This document shows positions 55,782 through 64,000 of a stretch of 64,000 nt of DNA, in pieces; the first letter of the stretch is position 1; each line of letters starts with the position of its first letter. Both the position numbers and the translations under genes were made by a program. The notes beneath the pieces were generated by a model. The model was not told the origin of the DNA. It worked only from the letters and a program-made list of their open reading frames with translations, and did no database searches. Source of the stretch: Falsihalocynthiibacter arcticus (GTDB lineage: Bacteria; Pseudomonadota; Alphaproteobacteria; Rhodobacterales; Rhodobacteraceae); contig NZ_CP014327.1 in NCBI RefSeq assembly GCF_000812665.2, forward strand, positions 1,889,501-1,953,500. Direction: 5' to 3'.

Positions 55782-57470
55782 ATGCCGCCGAAAAAGCGTC
55801 ACTTGGTATTAATCGGACCCCGATAAACTATGCGATTGATACGGGGCCTCGGGCGTTGCTGCGGCATCATGTTGGCTATTGGCTCATAGGGGACGGGTTG
55901 CCCGCATTGGAAGCTGCAATTGAGTATCGCCCGCCCCTCATTTCTGCATTTCAGCGCCAATTGTCCGGATTTAGGGGTGCGCTCTATGCTCTGGGGCTCT
56001 CGCTGCTTGTGGTGGCCTCCTTAATGGTGTCGGTCGTCTATTTGTGGGTCAATGGCGCAACGTGGGGTCAATGGATTATCGGTGTCGCGGCAACGTTGTT
56101 GCCCGCCACAATCCCAAGCGTGTGGGTCGGGCATTGGCTTATCACCCGTCTGAGCCGCCCCAAGCCGCTCCCTGAACTGGACTTTTCAAAAGCCATTCCG
56201 TCAGGATTTTCCACGGCCATAATGCTTCCTGTAATTGTCGCGTCTGAGGTCGAGGGGATTGCCGAAAAGCTGGAGATATTGCGCCTCGCCAATCCCGATC
56301 CGGCCCTCACCTTTGTGGTGCTGTTAGATCCGGTCGACGCGCCGACACAAACAATGCCCGACGACCCCCTGATCGAAATCGCATTTCAAAGCCGGATCGC
56401 GGCGCTCAATCTCCGGTATGGAAAACAGGGCAAAGCCCCTTTCATTTTGCTGCACAGGGCACGTCAGCACAATCCATCCAAAGGCTGCTGGATGGCGTGG
56501 GAACGCAAGCGCGGCAAGCTTGAGGAGTTTAACCGTTTTGTGTTGGGGGAGGGTGTTGATGCTTTCAACGTGGTTGCCGGTCCCGTCGAAAGCCTGCGCG
56601 GTCTGCGCTATGCGATCACGCTTGACGCAGACACCCAATTACCACCAGGGTACCACATCGCGTCTCATTGGAATTATTGCGCACCCCCTTGGCGTGGTTC
56701 CAAATCGCCACCGTGACCGCGTTTGCTCCTGTGGCCCAGAAAGGAGGGCAGGAAGAGGACGTTGTTCGCTGGCGTGTGCATACTTTGGGTTTGGAAAACT
56801 CACTGTCCACGCAGGCATGGGATGGAGATTGGTATAGGCGCGCTTTTGATGATGAGGGTTTGCCTTGGGGGGCGTCCGAAAATGAGGAATGTCGGATTGA
56901 TTTGATCGCTCAGGCATGGTCGGTTTTATCGGGTCTCCCTGCGGATGCGCGTGCGCTCAAGGCGTTGACTTCGGCAGGTGAGAACCTTGTCGATGTCCCA
57001 AACCGGCTTATCCTCCTGCTTACCCCACCCTTTGACAAAACCGACCGTGATCCGGGATATATTCGCGCCTATCCACCGGGTATTCGGGAGAACGGGGGGC
57101 AATACACGCATGCGGCGGTCTGGCTTGGCTTGGCCTATGTGGCGATCAATGAGGCGACCTCGCGCATCAGGTTTTCGACATTATCAACCCCATTCGACGC
57201 GCCACAATCCAGCAAGCGGCAGACCTCTATCTGCGCGAGCCCTATGCGCTGGCGGGGGATGGGTCGGGCGTGGGCGCTCAAACGGGACAGGGCGCGCCGC
57301 AGTCGTACTCGAGTGCGACAATGGCCGCCATGAAGTGGTCATCGAGAACCCCGATCACATCAGTCACGGGCAAGGGTCGTTTTGTGTTGATGGCAGCGCC
57401 GCGACACAATGCAACGGTGGCCTACCCGGGGCGGGGGCATACACGAAACGTAGTCTTACTCCTGAAATAG
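55778..57470 (+). pseudogene. ndvB: Decayed cyclic beta-1,2-glucan synthase
   Basis: Remnant of the very large NdvB enzyme (usually about 2,800 residues). The first 290 codons show its GT84 part (FILLHRARQHNPSKGCWMAW, ERKRGKLEEFNRFVLGEG, YAITLDADTQLPPG). A frame change at about 56655 continues with RLIGIIAHPL, and then the text jumps directly to the C-terminal glycoside-phosphorylase part (DECRIDLIAQ-like ECRIDLIAQAWSVLSGL, YPPGIRENGGQYTHAAVWL). Further frame changes follow near 57170 and 57330. A deletion of some kilobases plus at least three frameshifts make it non-functional. Confidence 0.85.
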
Positions 57471-57835
57471 AACCCCAAGCGCGCATCCGTATTTTTGTGT
57501 CCAACCCCAGGACCCACACGGACACATGGCGGCCCAGAATGGATTTTCTAGGCCGCCAGCAAAGACCGATGAAGGGCGCGGTGTCAGGGCAGGGACGGGG
57601 GGGCGGCCTCCATGGTCTAACTGGGGTGTTGATTAAATCGGAACTGGTTCAAAATACGGGGCGCTTTGGGTGCAAATCACACCTTAATGTGCCCTTGCAA
57701 ATGGCTGTGCCTTTTACGTCCACGCTGTCGTTTATTCTGTTTTCGTAGAAACGGTTTGTTTTTCAATTGTGCTTAATTGAAGAGATAATGGCACAAAGTC
57801 GGGAGAAGCGATTGATTTGCATCAATCTCTGCGCG
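57471..57835. other. ndvB tail and gap before the HhH gene
   Basis: The first bases may still be ndvB-derived; after that no gene is seen. It holds the FNR box at 57812-57825. Confidence 0.4.
57812..57825. promoter_or_regulatory. Perfect FNR box without a target gene
   Basis: TTGAT-TTGC-ATCAA, an exact consensus match. It lies 11 bp beyond the stop of the minus-strand HhH gene and the nearest downstream plus-strand gene starts 1.5 kb away, so its original target may be lost. Confidence 0.55.
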
Positions 57836-58720
57836 TCATCTGGATTCCGCTTCACAAGGATAAAACGCGTCGCAGGCAGCCTCTCGACCTCGAATGACGC
57901 GCTTTCCTTTTAGAGGGCCGCGATGCTCGGTGACCACAGTACATTGCCCTTGGACGCGTTTTTCTTGTTCGAAATAAACCACAACCCAATCGCGCGTCCG
58001 CTGGAAATTTTGTGCCGCAGGTGTGTTGGAAAAGATGGCGGTCAAATGCCATTTGTTGCGCTCAGTATGGAGGATTGGGAGGTTTAACGACCCCGAAGCG
58101 TGAATTCGACGTGACGAAAGCGTCGGCATTTGGTCGATCGCCGCTCTGTAGGCGCGATCAATCTCAAAGATATCAACAACGGAGGGCTGTTTTTCAAGCG
58201 CCTTGTGCAGCGTCGGCCGACGCCGAGAGAGGATTTCAGTTAACGCATGTGAAATGGCATTAACCCGCCGCTCGCCTACGCCTTTAAGCGCCAAGAGGCG
58301 ACCGTCCATAGTGGCCTTCTCCAGCGCCTCCAGCGTATCAATATTCAGTTGGGAATGGATGGATTTTGCGAGACGCCGGCCAATCAAAGGGATCGTTTGA
58401 AAGAGCTTTTCTGGGCCATTGTTCCCGCGCAACCTATCTATCAAGTTAAGATTTCCAGTTTCGTGCAGTTCGACAATTGCTTTTGCGACGGGAGCCGCAA
58501 CGTTGGGAAACGCATCCGGACTAGCCCTCTCCATAATAGATTGAAGAGGTTGCGCTAAGTCCGCGACATAATGTGCGGCCTCTCGATAGGCCCGCACGCG
58601 AAACAGCGATGCGCATTGTTGATCCAGCAAATCGGCGACTTCGTTGAGCCGCGCTGCAACAAAACGATTTTCGTTCAAAGTCTCGCTTAAGTGATCCTGT
58701 CGTTGGATGAATGCAGACAT
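57836..58720 (-). CDS. Helix-hairpin-helix DNA-binding protein, PolX-N-terminal-like
   Basis: A 294-residue protein whose N-terminal 175 residues resemble the DNA-binding region of family X polymerases: ARLNEVADLLDQQCASLFRV, FRVRAYREAAHYVADL, and HhH motifs IPLIGRRLAKSIH and LLALKGVGERRVNAISHAL. The polymerase palm and PHP domains are absent. The C-terminal half (from RKRN-like NKWHLTAIFSNTPAAQNFQR) is a separate domain with no known name. Probable DNA binding or repair role. Confidence 0.7.
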   Translation of the reverse strand: MSAFIQRQDHLSETLNENRFVAARLNEVADLLDQQCASLFRVRAYREAAHYVADLAQPLQSIMERASPDAFPNVAAPVAKAIVELHETGNLNLIDRLRGNNGPEKLFQTIPLIGRRLAKSIHSQLNIDTLEALEKATMDGRLLALKGVGERRVNAISHALTEILSRRRPTLHKALEKQPSVVDIFEIDRAYRAAIDQMPTLSSRRIHASGSLNLPILHTERNKWHLTAIFSNTPAAQNFQRTRDWVVVYFEQEKRVQGQCTVVTEHRGPLKGKRVIRGREAACDAFYPCEAESR

Positions 58721-58822
58721 TTAGGCGGCCTCTCTTTTGCCGATGATACCATTCGACGCGGTGTGGCGTATGGGCGGGTACGTTCAAATCGTTGTGGATT
58801 TAAGAGTAACGAAAGGATCAGC

Positions 58823-58906
58823 ATGCCGATTGATATGTCTCAACCGGCGCGATTAATTCTCGGGCTTGGAATTGCCTCAGAATCGATTGAGTGTCTCTGT
58901 GTTTGA
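58823..58906 (+). CDS. Possible 27-residue ORF
   Basis: Starts MPIDMSQPARLILGLGIASE with a good ribosome site (AAAGGA) but no similarity I recognise and no coupled neighbour. Weak call. Confidence 0.22.
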   Translation: MPIDMSQPARLILGLGIASESIECLCV

Positions 58907-58992
58907 TTCCTGCGAAAAAGCGCGCGTAGTGCCTTGGCGCGTCGAAATTCAAAAAAAAGAGTGGTGCGTGTGCAGGCATCTAGACGATTTGG

Positions 58993-59006
58993 TTGACTCA
59001 AATCAA
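58993..59006. promoter_or_regulatory. FNR-like box upstream of a LuxR-type regulator
   Basis: TTGAC-TCAA-ATCAA differs at one base from the consensus. It lies about 280-330 bp before the regulator, depending on its start. Confidence 0.45.
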
Positions 59007-59271
59007 TTCGACCGCGTCAGAATAGGGCAGTTAAATAAGGTGCTTCAACCAAGGGAGGGGAATCCATTTTGGTTTGAAGGGGATTTGGATTGTACTGGGG
59101 TGATTGGGAAAGGGGGATTAGGGAAAACGTGTTTCGGGCCAAGGGACGTTCGAACCGAAATCAACTTTTCATACAGTAACCACAAAGAAAACCTGCGGCG
59201 TTTTTCATTGCTTGCACGTTGGTGGTTTTGATATGTGCCCATGAATCCAACTATTTGACAGATGTAGGAGC

Positions 59272-60546
59272 TTGCGGCTTTACGCGCAAGTCTGGGGGAA
59301 ATCTCGCGTACGATCGATAGCAATGTTTTCAGAAACATCATTTTTTGCGTGTCGAGCGACATTTCTAAATGTTCAAAAAGTGGAATGTATTGTGAAAAAT
59401 TTAGTTCTAAACACGTCTGATACACTCGAACGCATTTACGATTCGGCGCTTCGAAACACGCTCTTAGATACGATTTTGGATGTCGTTTCTCATTTCTTGC
59501 CAGGGACGGCGGTTGTGTTGTTCGGACAGGATACTGTGCGTCTGCCGGGAAATTTCATGTTGCACAAGGGGCTGGGGACGAATGCTGTCGTGGCGTCGAT
59601 GGCGAACTTGGCGGTTGATAATCCGTGGTTTGAGCGCCAGTGGCACCAGCGGCTCGGAGAGATATACCAAGACGGTGAACTCATGTCGCGAGAGGAGCAA
59701 ATCGCTTCACGTGGATTGACCATATGGAATGCGACGATGGGGGCAATGGTCCACGCGTCAGGGATCGTCCTTCATCGACAGCGCACCCGACAGCTGGTTT
59801 TGGAAATTCGGTTTCCAGAAACAACAGACGCGAAATCACGGCGCGACGCGACGGCCCTGCTGGAATCTTTAGGGCCGCATCTCGTGCGGGCGGCAAAAAT
59901 TATGTACCTCAAAAGCCGCTTTCCGTTGAGCACACAAATGGCCAATGATGTACTTGAGCTGTTTCCTTTTCCGGTTCTGATTGTTGACACGGAATGCCGC
60001 GTTCGCAGTATGAATGAGCGCGCCGAACTTTTGGCCAACAGGATGGATACATTTTTCATTAGTGCCGACAGCATCTTTCATGCCACCAATTTGGACGCCG
60101 AGTTGGAGTTTCGAGCCATGGTGAACCGGATGGGAGCCGGAGTTCAGCACAGCACCGAACTGTTTTCCCTGCCCAATGCCGAAAAGTCACAACAGATCTT
60201 TCTTTCGTTAACCAAACTCGGAGCGAACTCGACGCAGCGCCTAAACTCGCGTAACGTGTATGAAAAGCAAGGTGCTCGCTTGGCTCTGATTATTCAGGAT
60301 ACAACGGAGGCGCTTAAACTAAGTCACAGCGCACTTTGGAATGCATTCAAACTGACCAATGCCGAAGCCGAATTGGCCTCGCTGTTGTTGGAGGGGTGCA
60401 CAATCGGGGACTGTGCGCAAAAGCAGAGTTTGGCGAAACAAACGCTGCGCAATCACCTCGGTTCTATAATGAAGAAAACCAAGACGAACCGGCAACCACA
60501 ACTCGTTGCGTTATTGACTCGATTGGCACTCACGACGACACTCTAG
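59272..60546 (+). CDS. LuxR-type HTH regulator with PAS-like domain
   Basis: Transcription regulator, up to 424 residues. The middle part (ANDVLELFPFPVLIVDTECR, near residue 227) looks like a PAS-type sensor domain, and the C-terminus has a LuxR helix-turn-helix (FKLTNAEAELASLLLEGCTI ... LAKQTLRNHLGSIMKKT). No autoinducer domain is present. The start is unsure: a TTG at 59272 sits too close to AGGAG, and an ATG at 59323 or GTG at about 59393 is possible. It precedes the outer-membrane and curli genes and may control them. Confidence 0.75.
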   Translation: MRLYAQVWGKSRVRSIAMFSETSFFACRATFLNVQKVECIVKNLVLNTSDTLERIYDSALRNTLLDTILDVVSHFLPGTAVVLFGQDTVRLPGNFMLHKGLGTNAVVASMANLAVDNPWFERQWHQRLGEIYQDGELMSREEQIASRGLTIWNATMGAMVHASGIVLHRQRTRQLVLEIRFPETTDAKSRRDATALLESLGPHLVRAAKIMYLKSRFPLSTQMANDVLELFPFPVLIVDTECRVRSMNERAELLANRMDTFFISADSIFHATNLDAELEFRAMVNRMGAGVQHSTELFSLPNAEKSQQIFLSLTKLGANSTQRLNSRNVYEKQGARLALIIQDTTEALKLSHSALWNAFKLTNAEAELASLLLEGCTIGDCAQKQSLAKQTLRNHLGSIMKKTKTNRQPQLVALLTRLALTTTL

Positions 60547-60639
60547 AGGTAGATAGCCTCTCGCAGGCGTCACTTTGGGCCCATCGTATTACGGGGGGGC
60601 TTGGTGATGGCATGTGACCTGATACTGTAGGAGTGATCG

Positions 60640-61920
60640 TTGAAATCCCAATTTTTCGTCCTCGCGATGATCTGTTCTGGCTCCGTGGCCCATTCTCAAA
60701 CCTTTGATCAAGACCTCCTGAGTCCCTTTTCAGCGCTTGGAAGCGGCGTGACGTTTGGGTTTGCGGATATGTCCCAATCGGACGAATTCAACGTGACGGG
60801 CCCCAGTGTAGGGTTCGGACTTGCTGCTAAAATCGACAGTGACGACGTTGCACCGTTTTATTTGGAGTGGAGTGGATCGTGGGCGTGGGGGTCGAACTTC
60901 ACGTCTAGCACCGAAATGCAGGGATCCGATGCCTACGTTTATGCGCCCAGAAGAAGCCCCGTGGGCACAATCGACCTCTCCACCGAGATCAGTGCCACTG
61001 GCCCCACCGCGGCGGCGGCGGTGCAAATCACAGATAATTCAGGGGATACGGCGACCATTTTCAGTTCTGCATTTTCGCCTTTCGGAACCGGAAACTCCGT
61101 GGCGCAGTTTGCCACAACGATGACGGATGCGGGCGGTATTTATGCGGCATTAACCACAGACGGCGAGGCGATCACCGCCACGTCCTATGGGGGAATGTTT
61201 GACTCGACGGGCGTTTCGTTCATGGGGACGGGCAATGAAAGCAACACCACGACCATCACGACCACGGTTGAGGACAATATCAAATTTTCCAATCAGGTGC
61301 TTTACCTGAGTAAGCGTTTTTCACTGGATGAGAACTGGATTTTGTCGCCCAAAATCGGGCCGAACTATCGTAGTTTTGATCGCAGCAATACAACGCGCAC
61401 GACCATTAATATTGACGGAAATCGCGGATCGGATTCCTCCATTCCGACAGTAACAATGGAAGATAACTGGAAGCTAAACGGGAAATACTATGGTGCCGTT
61501 TTGGGGGCGGGCCTCACGCGAAAAATAAACGACGCTTGGAGCATCAATTTTGGGGCGGAAGCTGGACTGACAAAGTTCAATGCCAAATCTGAAACGATGG
61601 AGCTGGTGAATTTCGCGGGATCTGCTTCGGCCATTCCCGGCGAGCGCAAATCCTTGAATGGCACCTCACGCGTTGGCCGGTTAACTGGTGCATTAACCCA
61701 TGTTGCCGAGAACGGCGCGATTATCGTTTTTGGTGGTTATTTGGATTACATGTCGGATGTTCCGTATTTACAATTTGAGACGGTTGGCAGTCCTAACATA
61801 ACCACGGCAGGATCATCCGTCGGCTTGTCAGGGAACGGCGATACCTATCGCACACATTCGATCCAAAAAAAGAAGATGATCGGCTCGGGTCTCAATCTGA
61901 GTATAGTTTTTCTCTTTTAA
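60640..61920 (+). CDS. Outer-membrane beta-barrel protein
   Basis: A 426-residue protein with a signal peptide (cleavage after SVAHS or nearby), repeated amphipathic strands separated by Gly/Ser/Asp loops and a C-terminal Phe (LSIVFLF), the signal for barrel insertion. The reading starts at a TTG with GGAG 7 bp upstream. No transport family recognised. It converges with the curli genes; a role in fibre export or a separate porin-like role is open. Confidence 0.75.
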   Translation: MKSQFFVLAMICSGSVAHSQTFDQDLLSPFSALGSGVTFGFADMSQSDEFNVTGPSVGFGLAAKIDSDDVAPFYLEWSGSWAWGSNFTSSTEMQGSDAYVYAPRRSPVGTIDLSTEISATGPTAAAAVQITDNSGDTATIFSSAFSPFGTGNSVAQFATTMTDAGGIYAALTTDGEAITATSYGGMFDSTGVSFMGTGNESNTTTITTTVEDNIKFSNQVLYLSKRFSLDENWILSPKIGPNYRSFDRSNTTRTTINIDGNRGSDSSIPTVTMEDNWKLNGKYYGAVLGAGLTRKINDAWSINFGAEAGLTKFNAKSETMELVNFAGSASAIPGERKSLNGTSRVGRLTGALTHVAENGAIIVFGGYLDYMSDVPYLQFETVGSPNITTAGSSVGLSGNGDTYRTHSIQKKKMIGSGLNLSIVFLF

Positions 61921-61939
61921 CCTCCCTTAAAACTCTGAA

Positions 61940-61968
61940 AGCCCGACCTGATTGTCACAGTCCGGGCT
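61940..61968. terminator. Hairpin between the barrel gene and csgH
   Basis: AGCCCG-AC (61940-61947) pairs with GT-C-CGGGCT (61960-61968), one bulge, around a 12-base loop. It lies 20 bp after the barrel gene and overlaps the csgH stop. A T run is weak. Confidence 0.45.
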
Positions 61969-62428
61969 AGTCTAGCGTGGTATCGCAGGCGGCCTCGTTT
62001 CCGCCTGAGCGAACTGACAATCGCGCCAGATAGCGATCTCCGGCCAAGGCATTGACGATGACCATTCCGACAATCTTTCGCTCGTCCGGTGCGACGTCAA
62101 ACAAGCCACTTTGCGCAATGTTGGAGCGGCCACTTACTCCCTGTTTTGTAACGACAAAACTGTAACTCCCCGCGGCCTTGTCCCCCGACCAGACCACGCC
62201 ACGGAGTTGAAGATTCTGCGACACCGTTTTGGTTGTTATCTCACAGTGGAGTTTCCCAGAGGAACTCTCTGTCTGTACCTCTCCCAAGGCCGATTTTTCT
62301 GTTTGGCTCATGGCGTTTGCCCTTTGTATCATGCAAAGTGTCGATACGCCGATAACCAAAAAAAGAACCAGCGCCTTGTGCCACGAAGGGTGACGAGCGC
62401 CGTTAATATCCAAAACTGATACGGGCAT
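61967..62428 (-). CDS. csgH: CsgH-like curli chaperone
   Basis: A periplasmic protein of 153 residues with an N-terminal signal/anchor segment (about 18-38, ALVLFLVIGVSTLCM) and a beta-sandwich body: LHCEITTKTVSQNLQLRGVV, AGSYSFVVTKQGVSGRSNIA, and two Cys (near 61 and 148) that may pair. This fits CsgH, the alphaproteobacterial inhibitor of premature curli amyloid formation. GGGGAG precedes the ATG. Last of three co-directed curli genes. Confidence 0.78.
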   Translation of the reverse strand: MPVSVLDINGARHPSWHKALVLFLVIGVSTLCMIQRANAMSQTEKSALGEVQTESSSGKLHCEITTKTVSQNLQLRGVVWSGDKAAGSYSFVVTKQGVSGRSNIAQSGLFDVAPDERKIVGMVIVNALAGDRYLARLSVRSGGNEAACDTTLD

Positions 62429-62616
62429 CTTCTCTGCTCCCCTTTTTACGGGATAATTTGGTTCCTGGGTTAACGAGGCGCAACGATTTTTTGCACTGTA
62501 ATTCGCTCGCCCAGGTAACTCATAACTTGTCCGCCGGTTGAAGTTTTACCGACGCGGTCTACCGATCACCTCGTTTGTGAGCACAAAATGCCTAGAGAAA
62601 TGATCAAATTGACCTG

Positions 62617-62991
62617 CTAGTTGTTGATTCCGAATTCTAGCGTCGTCGTTGCGCCACCACTCCCCCATGTTTGAGAGTATGTAGAAAACGAACCGGTATA
62701 TCGTGGTGCGGAGAATTGAAAACTTCCGTACCCCTGATAATTTCCATTCTGGTTTACGCTTCTGCTAAAATTATCCCCAACTTGGGCGATGGATGCTGAG
62801 TTCCAGCGTCCGTTCTGACCAATGGACGCACTGTTATTATCTCCAACCTGAGTTGTGTGTGCATCATTGTCACCAGCTTGTGTTGTTGTAGCTTCGTTGT
62901 TGTCTCCGGTCTGATTTGTGTCTGACGTGTTTTGTCCAAATACGGAGAGTGGGGCGCTTATCAGCGCCGCAGTGATAAAGATCCTGAGCAT
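62617..62991 (-). CDS. Curlin-repeat protein, CsgB-like
   Basis: Secreted protein of 124 residues with a signal peptide (cleavage after SVFG) and curlin-type repeats of Q-x-G-D-N: TNQTGDNNEATTTQAGDNDA, HTTQVGDNNSASIGQNGRWN, SIAQVGDNFSRSVNQNGNYQ. The last 35 residues are aromatic and not repetitive, as in a nucleator. GGAGG lies 7 bp before the ATG at 62991. Minor fibre subunit or nucleator by inference. Confidence 0.8.
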   Translation of the reverse strand: MLRIFITAALISAPLSVFGQNTSDTNQTGDNNEATTTQAGDNDAHTTQVGDNNSASIGQNGRWNSASIAQVGDNFSRSVNQNGNYQGYGSFQFSAPRYTGSFSTYSQTWGSGGATTTLEFGINN

Positions 62992-63133
62992 CGTCAATCC
63001 TCCCTTTTTTCAAAGAAATAAAATTTGTGGTTAGCCTGACTTGAACAGTTCTCTTTAGAAAGCCTGACTACCTAACAAAAAATTTTAAAGAGATCCGATT
63101 CGGCATGGCAAACGTGTTTGTATAGGGTCACAC

Positions 63134-63158
63134 GGGGCGGCATTTTTAATGCCGCCCC
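63134..63158. terminator. Hairpin between the two curlin genes
   Basis: GGGGCGGCATT (63134-63144) and AATGCCGCCCC (63148-63158) form an 11-bp perfect stem with a 3-base loop. On the minus strand it lies just after the CsgA-like gene and before the CsgB-like gene, with no T run, so it is likely a partial stop or an mRNA-stabilising 3' hairpin. Confidence 0.6.
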
Positions 63159-63171
63159 TGCATTTTAATGG

Positions 63172-63540
63172 TTAGTGTGGCGAAACGCCGTCCACTTGAA
63201 TTGTATTGGAGCCGTTGCCCACACCAACTTGATTGGTGTTGGAATAGTGACCTGTACCAAATTGGCTGGTTCCCGCAGCATTTAGATGACCAGCTTGAGT
63301 CGTAACCGAGCCATTCCATCCGCCGACTTGCAATGTGCCAGAAAAGTTTCCGGAACCGTTTTGACCAGTGAAGGCGCCATTGGCAAGACCGTACTGACCT
63401 GTCATCGCGAGGTTAGCCCCAGCCTGCATTGTGGTTTGGTTGTTGAAAAATCCGCCCTGATCGACGATTGAGATGTTCTGTGCGTAAGCTGCGCCTGACA
63501 GAAGTGCGGAAACAGCGACGGTTGCAAAAATCTTTTTCAT
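63172..63540 (-). CDS. Curlin-repeat protein, CsgA-like
   Basis: Probable major amyloid subunit, 122 residues. A signal peptide (MKKIFATVAVSALLSGAAYA) is followed by regular Q-x-G-x-x-N repeats with a period of about 11 residues (TTMQAGANLAMTGQYGLANG, AFTGQNGSGNFSGTLQVGGW, TTQAGHLNAAGTSQFGTGHY, SNTNQVGVGNGSNTIQVDG). The start at 63540 has a GGAGG site 5 bp upstream; the longer frame runs through the promoter region. First gene of the csgA-csgB-csgH string. Confidence 0.85.
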   Translation of the reverse strand: MKKIFATVAVSALLSGAAYAQNISIVDQGGFFNNQTTMQAGANLAMTGQYGLANGAFTGQNGSGNFSGTLQVGGWNGSVTTQAGHLNAAGTSQFGTGHYSNTNQVGVGNGSNTIQVDGVSPH

Positions 63541-64000
63541 AATTTCCTCCATAGAGTTGATAATTAAGGTGTTGAACTTGGTATGCGTTGCGGGTTCCTC
63601 CCCGATCTGCCTCATAAATTTAGCTTGGAAAACGGCGGGAATCCCGTTGGAAAGTGCCACGAAAATCTACATTTTTTCTATATAATTCAAATGCCTATAC
63701 TTCGAATTAGCCAATTGTCCCTTCTTGGGATCAATTGCGGAGGAAATGGCGAAAACGGCTGGCCAAACAAGCAAACGGTCCACAAAATATACGTGTCTAC
63801 CGCGCGGTCAACATTTTGGGGCAAAATTGGATTTTTGTACCCATCAGCTAGTATAAACGTACTGGGTTTTTCGTTCGAAATGACCCGAACCACGCGCATA
63901 AAAACCCTCTAGCAAGGGAGCGACAAAACTACCGGGTTCGAAACTTGCCCTTTGTAAGAATCATATCCCAGTGCCTTCAAGGGTGGCCACCGACCCACTG
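63541..64000. other. Upstream region of the curli cluster
   Basis: No supported gene in these 460 bp. The region is AT-rich, presumably holding the csgA-like promoter. The secretion genes csgG, csgE and csgF are not in the window. Confidence 0.45.

Larger units (their letters stand above)
58721..59271. other. 550-bp gap with FNR-like box and a possible small ORF
   Basis: No strong gene. A 27-codon frame at 58823-58906 has AAAGGA 6-7 bp before its ATG. An FNR-like box lies at 58993-59006. The rest holds nothing I can support. Confidence 0.45.

Noticed and set aside
63687-63899. 70-codon ORF near the window end
   Set aside because: No start signal or pattern; probably curli promoter region.

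Overview
The window reads as chromosome of an alphaproteobacterium of the order Rhodobacterales (Roseobacter-like). The reasons are the gene content and order: sdhCDAB with an extra lipoprotein gene, the ethylmalonyl-CoA pathway genes ecm and ccr flanking a PlsB-like acyltransferase, a luxR/luxI quorum-sensing pair, a BMP-type nucleoside/sugar ABC operon, FnrL-type boxes and a curli-like cluster ending in csgH. This is inference from family knowledge; no search was run.

Layout. 0.1-4.3 kb: succinate dehydrogenase operon behind a double palindrome, with two extra ORFs between sdhA and sdhB. 4.3-10.1 kb: deoD, ecm, PlsB-like gene, ccr. 10.2-11.8 kb: small ORF, luxR (frameshifted), luxI. 11.9-15.8 kb: RecD-like helicase, SDR, TIGR02186 protein, TauE/SafE permease (frameshifted). 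15.9-20.6 kb: four-gene BMP ABC transporter. 20.8-24.9 kb: rimI, tsaB, nfu, usp, VOC protein, trpS. 25-33.5 kb: pseudo-rhomboid, murJ and glnD (both frameshifted), LppC-type lipoprotein, rsmI, yraN, gshB. 33.5-43.7 kb: comM split by an 8.72-kb AT-rich integrated element. 43.8-52.4 kb: GST, cobC, cobU, coaBC, dut, ThiF-like protein, dcp, SH3 protein, D-2-hydroxyacid dehydrogenase. 52.5-59 kb: four FNR-like boxes around a small protein gene, cfa, a tandem universal stress protein gene with an internal stop, a decayed ndvB and an HhH protein. 59.3-63.5 kb: LuxR-type regulator, outer-membrane barrel, csgH and two curlin-repeat proteins.

The integrated element is the main accessory region. Removing it and one 4-bp repeat (TGTG) restores a 505-codon comM exactly in frame, so the ends are well defined. 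It carries a large serine recombinase at the left end, a small tyrosine recombinase, a tail-anchored coiled-coil protein, an IS3-family copy whose orfA is broken by a 35-nt hairpin insert, a ribbon-helix-helix/basic protein/HUH-Rep-like set, and a HEPN-motif protein that is a candidate defence or toxin cargo.

Four genes (luxR, tauE-like, murJ, glnD) each lack exactly one base, in or beside a short homopolymer, and adding it restores a full-length protein of normal family size. Because murJ is normally essential, these look more like base-calling or assembly errors than real mutations, so pseudogene calls here need care. ndvB is different: it has a large internal deletion and several frame changes and is truly decayed.
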